Shown: in pieces, positions 8,306-15,024 of the stretch
Position numbering within the stretch: position 1 is the first letter of the stretch
Layout of the letters: every line of letters starts with the position of its first letter
Assembly (NCBI GenBank): GCA_964609385.1
Contig: CAZSSM010000123.1
Location: forward strand, 1-15,024
Source of the DNA: CAZSSM01 sp964609385
GTDB taxonomy: Bacteria; Planctomycetota; Planctomycetia; Isosphaerales; Isosphaeraceae
Length of the DNA stretch: 15,024 bases
Reading direction: 5' to 3'
The notes under the pieces: generated by a model
Seen by the model: the letters and a program-made list of their open reading frames with translations, nothing else
Databases searched by the model: none
What the model was told of the DNA's origin: nothing
Program-made: the position numbers and the translations under genes

Positions 8306-8428
8306 CGTCTTGCTCTCCGCGGTCTTCCGAGAGTTCGAGAATAGTTCACCCGAGCGGGTCGCTCCTGGTGTACGATAGTCTGTTTATCGATCCCAGGATA
8401 CCAGCAACCCCCGAAGGCCAGAAAACTC
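8306..8428. promoter_or_regulatory. Divergent intergenic spacer, probable promoters for both neighbours
   Basis: The 123 bp separate the minus-strand glycosidase from the plus-strand double cyanophycinase-like gene, so both promoters must lie here or overlap the genes. Two small inverted repeats are visible: ACCCG-AG-CGGGT at 8348-8359 and CGATA-GTCTGTT-TATCG at 8373-8389. Either could be an operator or a leader hairpin. No clear -35/-10 pair is found; TACGAT at 8371-8376 is a possible -10. Confidence 0.4.
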
Positions 8429-10084
8429 ATGCTTGTGCAATCGATCCAATTTCGAAACATCCTGTTCATCACGTTGTTGCTCACCTCGTCAACGTCGATG
8501 TACAGAGCCGTGGCCGAGGCACCCGGTTTGGTATCGCGGTTCGAACGGATCCCGGGGACACTGCTGATCGTTGGTGGTGGTCGCCTTCCCGATTCGGTTA
8601 TTGACCGGTTCGTCGAGTTGGCCGGCGGCAATGAATCGCGGTTGGTGGTGATCCCGACGGCGACCGAGCGAGCGGATCGCAACGGATACACTGATGAACT
8701 TACGTCATTTTGGAGCGAACACGGGATCGCAGACGTCACTGTGCTGCATACAAGGAATCGCGTACGCTCAAACGACCCAGGATTTCTTGAGCCACTGAAT
8801 AAGGCGACGGCGATCTGGTTCGGCGGAGGAGACCAGCGCAAGCTCGTCGAGGCGTATGGGGGCACGGCCCTGGTCGAACAGGTTCATCAGGTCTTAGATC
8901 GTGGCGGGGTGGTCGGTGGAACATCGGCGGGCGCCGCGGTGATGAGCCGGGTCATGATCACGGGGGGCAACCCCGAGGCTGAGGTCGACTCGGGGCTGGG
9001 CTTGATCCAGCAGTTCGTGATCGACCAGCATTTCCTGCATCGAGATCGGGTGGGCCGATTGATCGGAGTGCTGGGCCGATACCCGGGTGCGGTAGGCCTG
9101 GGGATCGACGAGCGAACGGCCGTCGAGGTGAGCGGGCGTCTGCTCCGGGTCGTGGGCGAATCGTACGCGACGTTGATCTGGTCGGCAGGGCGCGACCGGC
9201 CAATCCGGTTTCAAGTCCTCGACTCGCTGGACATCGCCGATCTGGTCGCCTCGTCCAACGCTGGGTTGGCCCGGGCCGACTCGGAGTTCGATGACGTCGG
9301 CTTGGCGTCCCGGGAGGTGGTGGTGCCAACGGGTGCGTTGTTGATCCACGGGGGTGGTCGCCTGCTCGACTCGACCGTTGAGCGGTTCATCGAGTTGGCC
9401 GGCGGCCCAGACGCCCCGTTGGTGGTGATCCCCTCAGCGCTTGGCGATCCGATACCGAACCCGGACCAGGCCGGGGAATTCTTCGAGCGATCCGGATTCC
9501 GAGACGTGACGGTCCTGCACCGTCGTTATCCGGAGGACGTTCCCGACAAGGAATTCCGCGAAGCTTTGGAGCGGGCCCAAGCGGTCTGGTTCGGCGGCGG
9601 GCGTCAATGGCGCCTGGTCGATGCCTACGGCGAGACGGAGGTCGAGGCGATGTTCCGGGGCGTATTGGAACGCGGAGGGGTGATCGGCGGGTCGTCGGCC
9701 GGGGCATCGATTCAGGCCGAATACATGGTTCGAGGCAACCCGTTGGGCAACACCGACATGATGGCCGAGGGGTACGAGCGGGGGTTCGGATTCCTGCCGG
9801 GCGCGGCGGTCGACCAACACTTCGCGCAGCGCGGTCGGTTCCCGGACCTGGCGGGCGTCGTCGAGCGGTTCCCGGAGCTACTGGGCCTGGGGATCGACGA
9901 GAACACGGCGGTGGTGGTCCAGGGGTCGACCCTCGAGGTGATCGGAGGCAACCGGGTGGCGATCTACGACCGGAGCGGACGGAATCCGGGACTCGATCCC
10001 AACCCGCGCGGCGACGTCGTGCTGGAGTCAGGCCAGCGGTTCGACCTGTCGACGCGTCGGGTGATCGAACAAGAACCGCATTGA
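8429..10084 (+). CDS. Secreted tandem cyanophycinase-like (peptidase S51) protein, two fused domains
   Basis: The 551-residue protein carries two copies of a cyanophycinase-like serine hydrolase. Cyanophycinase cleaves the Asp-Arg storage polymer cyanophycin into dipeptides, but many relatives have other or unknown substrates. A signal peptide is likely at 1-30 (NILFITLLLTS, then AEA). Copy 1 spans about 43-250 and copy 2 about 302-515. Both have the opening G-A/T-L-L-I-x-G-G-G-R-L, the W-F-G-G-G stretch, the nucleophile motif (GGTSAGA, Ser166; GGSSAGA, Ser423), DQHF with His201 and His464, and GLGIDE-x-TA. Both active sites therefore look intact. Family members are usually one domain of about 270-300 residues, so this is a duplication and fusion. 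The ATG at 8429 is chosen because it gives the signal peptide; GAAGG lies about 12 nt upstream, a loose ribosome binding site. No cyanophycin synthetase gene is in view. Confidence 0.9.
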   Translation: MLVQSIQFRNILFITLLLTSSTSMYRAVAEAPGLVSRFERIPGTLLIVGGGRLPDSVIDRFVELAGGNESRLVVIPTATERADRNGYTDELTSFWSEHGIADVTVLHTRNRVRSNDPGFLEPLNKATAIWFGGGDQRKLVEAYGGTALVEQVHQVLDRGGVVGGTSAGAAVMSRVMITGGNPEAEVDSGLGLIQQFVIDQHFLHRDRVGRLIGVLGRYPGAVGLGIDERTAVEVSGRLLRVVGESYATLIWSAGRDRPIRFQVLDSLDIADLVASSNAGLARADSEFDDVGLASREVVVPTGALLIHGGGRLLDSTVERFIELAGGPDAPLVVIPSALGDPIPNPDQAGEFFERSGFRDVTVLHRRYPEDVPDKEFREALERAQAVWFGGGRQWRLVDAYGETEVEAMFRGVLERGGVIGGSSAGASIQAEYMVRGNPLGNTDMMAEGYERGFGFLPGAAVDQHFAQRGRFPDLAGVVERFPELLGLGIDENTAVVVQGSTLEVIGGNRVAIYDRSGRNPGLDPNPRGDVVLESGQRFDLSTRRVIEQEPH

Positions 10085-10732
10085 GTGAAAGAGGTGACCC
10101 GACCACCGAATCCGGACCTGAGGAGACGAGAGAGGGGTACGGAACGGACTCTCCGTATTGAGAAACGCGACAATCCAGTCCAAAAACTCTCTTCGCAACA
10201 CACAACAATCAAACAAACCAGTAATTTAAAAATACTCATACAAACTATCAAATAGCTGTCCAGAATCGGGAGTTTCGGGGATCGTCCATGGACGAATCCC
10301 GGAACATGCCCGAGACCCAGTGAGAGATTCCGAACCCGAGACAGGCGAGGCGGACGCTTCGATCCATGATCCGCAACATCCCTTGATGGAAGCGACGCCA
10401 TCGGGCCGAGGGACAGGATCCATGGTCCCGCTGAACTCCGCGGGGGGCCGAAGATCCGGGACGGAGTTCTCGGGCTCCGATCCGACGATCGATCCCGAGG
10501 TCGGAATCGCGCCGCTGGCCGTCGCTCGGCGAGTCGTTCCCGAGAAAGTCAGCCTCGACGACGCGCTCATCGCCGGGCAGCGACGCGATGCGGGTCGTGA
10601 ACAAGATTGCCATCTCGACGCCTCCGCCCTTCTTGGCCGGGAGGGACAGAGAGACGAGGGGGCTGGGCTGTTGGTCGAACGGGTCGCCAGCCGCCTTGAT
10701 CCGGCCCAGATCACCAGCCGGAATAACGCTGA
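10085..10732. other. Convergent intergenic region of 648 bp with palindromes and an AT-rich patch
   Basis: The region lies between the 3' ends of the cyanophycinase-like gene and the prkA-cluster genes. It holds an unusually AT-rich stretch at about 10176-10256, against a GC-rich background, and a strong imperfect palindrome at 10274-10304. A smaller inverted repeat, GGGAC / GTCCC, flanks a GGATCC core at 10410-10429. Reading frames cross it on both strands but none has a clear start with a ribosome binding site. One minus-strand frame from about 10732 to 10400 has protein-like codon use and is discussed as a finding. Confidence 0.55.
10274..10304. terminator. Imperfect 31-bp palindrome, possible bidirectional terminator
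   Basis: The core CGTCCATGGACG (10283-10294) is a perfect 12-bp palindrome. It is extended by GGGAT (10278-10282) and ATCCC (10296-10300) with one bulged A, and then by TTC and GAA across a G-G mismatch. It stands between two convergent genes, where a terminator serving both strands is expected. No T-run follows directly, so a protein-binding site is an alternative. Confidence 0.4.
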
Positions 10733-11275
10733 TTAGCTGCCCGGTGTGGTGGTCTGGGCCTTGGCCGCGTCGATGGCGTCGAGTTCGTCCTCGTGGGCGG
10801 CGACGATGTCGTCGGCGAGGCGTTGGATGACCTCGAGGGTCAGGTGGCAGGGCGCGGTCTGTCGGGTCCGCTGATCGTCGGCGAAGGTGACGCGATGCAG
10901 GGTCAGGGAGCCGTCGGCGCGGAGCAGGGCCTCGTAATAGCTGGAGACGCCGTTGCTGGGCGTGGGCTGCTGGCTGCGGACCTGGACACCCTGGTCGGGG
11001 TCGCACTCGACGACGCAGAGCGGCTCCAGCAGGTAGGTGACGCGGTCGGCGAACCGATCGCCCCAGGACCGGAGCTGGTCGATGGTCCAGCCGTCGGGGT
11101 CACGATCATCCCCTTGGAAACGGAGGTTGTGGCAGCTCAGACCGTTGGGGCCGAAGCCGAGGACGTCGACTTCCAGGCGGTAGCAGGGCGATGCGGTGGC
11201 GGTGAGCAGGCCGGGCTGTGCCCCCTGGGCCTGCCAATCAGCGACCGCGACGGCGATCTCGTGGTTCAGACTCAT
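10733..11275 (-). CDS. Unrecognised 180-aa protein downstream of spoVR
   Basis: I do not recognise a named family. The protein has no signal peptide and no membrane segment, so it is probably cytoplasmic. Visible features are five Cys residues (in PCYRLEVD, SCHNLRF, LCVVECD and PCHLTLE), a central WTIDQLRSWGDRFADRVTYL helix-like stretch, alternating strands such as YRLEVDVLGFG and YYEALLRADGSLTLHRVTF, and an acidic C-terminal helix. The start is supported by GGGGGGAAG five nt before the ATG at 11275. It begins 38 nt inside the end of spoVR in another frame, which suggests translational coupling and a shared transcript with prkA, yeaH and spoVR. A role as an accessory of that module is inferred from position only. 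Confidence 0.8.
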   Translation of the reverse strand: MSLNHEIAVAVADWQAQGAQPGLLTATASPCYRLEVDVLGFGPNGLSCHNLRFQGDDRDPDGWTIDQLRSWGDRFADRVTYLLEPLCVVECDPDQGVQVRSQQPTPSNGVSSYYEALLRADGSLTLHRVTFADDQRTRQTAPCHLTLEVIQRLADDIVAAHEDELDAIDAAKAQTTTPGS

Positions 11276-12803
11276 GTGAGCTTCCCCCCAGGGGACGGAT
11301 CGCGTGGTCCGATCCGTCGAAAGACAATAAGGTGGTCCGTCCCTCGAGCACGGTCTCCAAGTGCACGGGCCGGGTCCAGAGCCGATGCAGGTGCCGCATG
11401 GTGTCTTGTGCGTAGTCGAGACGGAGGTCGACTTCGGTCGGCTCGTGCTTGAGGTACAGTTCCCCGCGGTTCCGGTAGTTGCCGTCGTGCACCCGGATGA
11501 TCGGCCGCCCGAAGTTGGTCAGGCCGAAGAGGATGCGCTGTTTGATCTGGGCAAACTGACGACTCTCGATCTCGTAGATGTCGCCGTACTGATTGTATCG
11601 GTAGCTGAACAGGTTGTGCTTGCGGCAGAAATCGGGGGTCAGGAACGTGTCGACGAAGGTGATGTCGTTATGGATCCGGCGCACCTCGAAGATCTTCTGA
11701 CGTCCCAGGCCCAGTTGCTTGTCCCAGCGTCGACGCTCCTCCTCGTCCTCGCAGGCGTCATACTCGGGCCCGAACTGACCACGGTCCCAACGTTCCTCGA
11801 TGTCACGGAACAGCTCGATGCCGAGTTTGTACGGGTTGAGCCGGCCCGGCTGGGTGGCCATGGTCCCGGAGTGATGGTCGGCGTAATCGATCAGCTCCGA
11901 GGGGCTCAGCGCCTTCTGGGTCATGATCGTCGAGTGCCAGTAAGAGGCCCAGCCCTCGTTCATGATCTTGGTCTGGCCTTGGGGCGCGAAATAGTAGGCC
12001 TCGTCGCGGACAATGGCCAGCACATCGTGCTGCCAGGGCTTCAGCGGCGCGTACTCGAGCAGGAATAGGAGGACGTCGCGCTCGGGCAAATCGGGCATAC
12101 CGCGCGGCTTCTTGGTCTGCGATTGAGTCTGGGCGCGGAGCTGATCGGCCTTGATCGCCTCGGGCGGGTTGACGAACTGGTCCATGTAGTCCTTGCTGCG
12201 GAACCGGGTCGGCCGGTTCTCCTCGTCCTCTTCGCCCGACTCGTCGGCGGGCCGGAAGTGGTAGCGGTCGCGGTCCTCCCGGCGTTTAATGAACGGCGCA
12301 TGGACGTCGATCAAGTTCTCCAACGAGAGGCAACTGTCGACAAACGACTCGACCTCGTCCTCGCCGAACCGCTCCATGAAGGCGCGGATCCGCGTGCCGT
12401 GGTTGGCCATCTCGTCCATCATTTTGCGGTTGGTCTGGCTGAACCAGTGATTGTTCTTGAAGAAGTCGTTGTGGCCGTAGACGTGGGCCATGACGAGTTT
12501 CTGATCGACGAGTTGGTTGCAGCGGAGCAGATAGGCGTAGCAGGGGTCGTTGTTGATGACCAGCTCGTAGATCTTCTGGAGCCCGTAGCGATAGCCCTTG
12601 CTGAGCTGCTCATATTCCATGCCGAACCGCCAGTGGGGGTAACGGGTGGGGAACCCGCCCAGCGCGGCGATCTCGGAGAGTTCGTCGTAGTCGACGACCT
12701 GGAAGATAGTCTCGTAGCAGTCGAGCTGGTACTCGCGGGAGTACCCCTCGATCTCGTCCTGGAGGCTTCGGAGGTCGGGCGTCAGGTCGTGGGCCAGGGA
12801 CAT
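11238..12803 (-). CDS. spoVR: SpoVR family protein
   Basis: The 521-residue protein belongs to the SpoVR / YcgB family, named for a Bacillus spore cortex gene but widespread in non-sporulating bacteria, where it commonly sits with prkA and yeaH. Its biochemical role is unknown; it is probably cytoplasmic. Family signatures are clear: HWRFGMEYEQLSKGYRYGL (57-75), INNDP, AHVYGHNDFFKNNHWF (106-121), then ERDVLLFLLEYAPLKPWQ (241-258), NEGWASYWH (282-290) and FGRPIIRVHDGNY. A charged, probably flexible stretch occurs at about 185-235. I chose the ATG at 12803 because GAAGGTGG lies 7 nt upstream; an ATG at 12845 is in frame but has no ribosome binding site. Length is close to E. coli YcgB (about 510). 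The gap to yeaH is 122 bp. Confidence 0.95.
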   Translation of the reverse strand: MSLAHDLTPDLRSLQDEIEGYSREYQLDCYETIFQVVDYDELSEIAALGGFPTRYPHWRFGMEYEQLSKGYRYGLQKIYELVINNDPCYAYLLRCNQLVDQKLVMAHVYGHNDFFKNNHWFSQTNRKMMDEMANHGTRIRAFMERFGEDEVESFVDSCLSLENLIDVHAPFIKRREDRDRYHFRPADESGEEDEENRPTRFRSKDYMDQFVNPPEAIKADQLRAQTQSQTKKPRGMPDLPERDVLLFLLEYAPLKPWQHDVLAIVRDEAYYFAPQGQTKIMNEGWASYWHSTIMTQKALSPSELIDYADHHSGTMATQPGRLNPYKLGIELFRDIEERWDRGQFGPEYDACEDEEERRRWDKQLGLGRQKIFEVRRIHNDITFVDTFLTPDFCRKHNLFSYRYNQYGDIYEIESRQFAQIKQRILFGLTNFGRPIIRVHDGNYRNRGELYLKHEPTEVDLRLDYAQDTMRHLHRLWTRPVHLETVLEGRTTLLSFDGSDHAIRPLGGSSHESEPRDRRRGR

Positions 12804-12925
12804 GAGGAGACCACCTTCAATGCCGGGGGAACCGATCTGATCCATGATACGTCATGCGGCGAGTCTTGGCGTCGCCCGGTCTTCGAGATTCGTTCGGTGG
12901 GCGTGCAGGTTTCCCGAGCGATCGC
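12804..12925 (-). other. Spacer between yeaH and spoVR
   Basis: The 122 bp hold no gene. GAAGGTGG just before the ATG at 12803 is the likely ribosome binding site for spoVR. I see no clear terminator, in agreement with co-transcription of the two genes. Confidence 0.45.
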
Positions 12926-14038
12926 TCACCGCCCGCGGCCGAGGAACTCCTTGATCGAGTCGTAAATGCCGTCCTTGTCGCGGATCTCGGAGAGGGCCAG
13001 CTTGGGCTCATCCTCGAAGGCCTCCTCGAGTTCGCGGAGAAATTCGCCAGATCCGTAGGGGCTCTCAACCTGGCCGTAGCAAAAGAGGTTGCAGCGCGGC
13101 AGGAGTTGGTCGCGGAGCAGGCCGAGGCAGTGGCGGTTGTCCTCACCCCAGTTGTCACCATCGCTGAAATGGAACAGGTAGACGTTCCAGTCGTCGGCCG
13201 GGTGATCCTCCTCGAGGATCTTCAGGGCCAGTCGGTAGGCCGAGCTGATTCGGGTGCCACCGCTCTCCCGGGTGTGATAGAAGGTGTGTTGGTCGACCTC
13301 ACGAGCCAAGGCATCGTGAATGATGTAGCGGGTCGAGACGCCGTCGTACTGGCTCCGGAGCCAGGTATCGATCCAGAACGACTCGATCCGGACGATCTCC
13401 TTTTGATCGTCGGTCATCGAGCCGGAGACATCCATCAAGTAAAGCACGACGGCGTTGGCCTGGGGCAGCGCGATGGTCTTCCAGGAGCGATAGAGCTTAT
13501 CCTCGCGGATCGGGATAACGCGCGGGTCTCCGCTGTCGTAGGTGTTACTGGCGATCTGGCGGCGGAGGGCGCGTTTGTAGGTGCGCTTGAAGTGGCGAAG
13601 GCTCTCCGGGCCGGTCTGGCGGATCCCGGTGTAGCGATCCTTCTCCTCGATAATGTTGGCCTGGCCTTTGGGCTCGATGTGGGGGAGTTCGAGTTCTTCA
13701 CCGAGGATCTCGGCCAGTTCATCGAGGCTCAGTTCGACCTCCAGGATGTGTTGACCGGGCGCTTCGCCCGCGCCGCCGGGCTGGGTCCCCTGGCCTTGCT
13801 GACCGGGTCGACCGATCGGCGTGCCGACCTCACCATCGCCCTGGCCAGCGCCTCCGCTGTTGTTGAGCCCATAGCGGAATTCGGGCAGGTCGATCTGAGG
13901 CATCGGGATCGAGACGAACTCACCGCCGGTCTTGCCGATCATCTCGCCTTGGGTGACGTACTTGCGCAGGTCGCTTTGGATCTTGCCGCGGACAATCTGC
14001 TTGAACCGGTTGGCGTCCCGTTCGATTTTGCGGACCAT
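12926..14038 (-). CDS. yeaH: YeaH/YhbH family protein (DUF444), VWA-like
   Basis: The 370-residue protein is a member of the YeaH/YhbH (DUF444) family, the usual partner of the PrkA/YeaG kinase; in E. coli YeaG and YeaH act together in the response to sustained nitrogen starvation and other stress. The N-terminus (MVRKIERDANRFKQIVRGKI) is typical of the family. A Gly/Gln-rich, probably flexible linker follows at about 61-95. The C-terminal half is von Willebrand A-like, with the metal-site motif DVSGSM at 203-208, GGTRISSAY at 260-268 and FSDGDNWGED at 291-300. The start is set at 14038 because GGGAGG lies 8 nt upstream; an in-frame ATG at 14098 would add 20 residues unlike the family. It follows prkA after 256 bp. 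Confidence 0.95.
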   Translation of the reverse strand: MVRKIERDANRFKQIVRGKIQSDLRKYVTQGEMIGKTGGEFVSIPMPQIDLPEFRYGLNNSGGAGQGDGEVGTPIGRPGQQGQGTQPGGAGEAPGQHILEVELSLDELAEILGEELELPHIEPKGQANIIEEKDRYTGIRQTGPESLRHFKRTYKRALRRQIASNTYDSGDPRVIPIREDKLYRSWKTIALPQANAVVLYLMDVSGSMTDDQKEIVRIESFWIDTWLRSQYDGVSTRYIIHDALAREVDQHTFYHTRESGGTRISSAYRLALKILEEDHPADDWNVYLFHFSDGDNWGEDNRHCLGLLRDQLLPRCNLFCYGQVESPYGSGEFLRELEEAFEDEPKLALSEIRDKDGIYDSIKEFLGRGR

Positions 14039-14294
14039 CGGCGGCGCCTCCCTCGAGACAATGTCGGTTCGGGAAATGAATGGATGGGATGGGGTCAAGG
14101 ATCGTTGCGCTCAGGCCATGAACGGTTCGGCTGCGATCGACCGGGGCGCTCTGGATCGTCATCTACGGATAGGGCGCGATGGGCGTTCGTTGGTCTCGGA
14201 CGGGACCGGAGGTTCGATCCTGTCCAACGGTTCGTCGGGGGAGAGCCGGCGATCGACCATTGGATCAGGGTCTTGGACCTCAACCATCATCGGA
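14039..14294 (-). other. Spacer of 256 bp between prkA and yeaH
   Basis: No gene is supported here; frames crossing it are short or are tails of antisense frames. The right end begins just after the prkA stop and the left end carries GGGAGG, the yeaH ribosome binding site. The length leaves room for an internal promoter or a processing site, but I cannot identify one. Confidence 0.4.

Positions 14295-15024
<730 letters not shown>

Noticed and set aside
9387..10208. Minus-strand frame of 273 codons opposite the second cyanophycinase-like domain
   Set aside because: It is Arg/Pro/Ser-rich and mirrors a domain with an intact active-site motif on the plus strand.
10320..10736. Plus-strand frame of 138 codons starting with GTG in the convergent intergenic region
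   Set aside because: No ribosome binding site was seen and the product is charged low-complexity sequence that resembles nothing I know. It is not excluded, but is not supported enough to call.
10248..11006. Minus-strand frame of 252 codons overlapping the 180-aa gene
   Set aside because: Its first half is an Arg/Pro-rich out-of-frame reading of the 180-aa gene, which has the better ribosome binding site and composition. Only the part below 10732 could be of interest, and it is listed as a finding.
12804..12845. Longer SpoVR start at 12845
   Set aside because: There is no Shine-Dalgarno sequence before it, whereas GAAGGTGG is well placed before the ATG at 12803.
11361..12965. Plus-strand frames of 235 and 280 codons opposite spoVR
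   Set aside because: They are mirror frames of a well-recognised SpoVR protein, with compositional bias typical of antisense translation.

Overview
The window is GC-rich bacterial DNA that most resembles a planctomycete, probably of the Isosphaeraceae type. The reasons are the N-terminal motif LEQFEKRLLL of the giant surface protein (close to the LEPLE-x-R-x-LL export motif common in planctomycetes), the very large secreted beta-helix protein itself, and the prkA / yeaH / spoVR cluster next to secreted hydrolase-like genes. Taxonomy is inferred from style and content, not from a marker gene.

Layout: (1) Positions 1-6853, minus strand, hold one uninterrupted reading frame of at least 2284 codons that runs off the left edge. 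I checked the whole frame by eye and found no stop codon. It encodes an exported protein with a short beta-helix start, seven tandem P-domain-like beta-sandwich units, a second short beta-helix stretch, an eighth P-domain-like unit, and then a long right-handed beta-helix that continues beyond the window. (2) Positions 6854-7372 hold no convincing gene. (3) Positions 7373-8305, minus strand, hold a secreted GH43/GH130-like beta-propeller gene cut in two by one in-frame TGA. (4) A 123-bp divergent spacer leads to a plus-strand gene (8429-10084) encoding a secreted tandem fusion of two cyanophycinase-like (peptidase S51) domains, both with intact active-site motifs. (5) Positions 10085-10732 lie between convergent genes and contain an AT-rich patch and palindromes, with no certain gene. 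(6) Positions 10733-15024, minus strand, hold what looks like an operon: prkA (3' part, entering from the right edge), yeaH/yhbH (DUF444), spoVR, and a 180-aa protein I do not recognise, whose start overlaps the end of spoVR.

How the genes may work together: PrkA, YeaH and SpoVR are known in other bacteria as a stress and starvation kinase module, and the unrecognised fourth gene may belong to it. The left half of the window is about the cell surface and extracytoplasmic hydrolysis: a giant adhesin-like protein, a broken glycosidase and a secreted double S51 hydrolase. I see no tRNA, rRNA, CRISPR array, transposase or integrase in the window. The most distinctive features are the P-domain array lodged in a beta-helix, the doubled cyanophycinase-like protein, the single-base lesion in the glycosidase and the extra gene in the prkA cluster.
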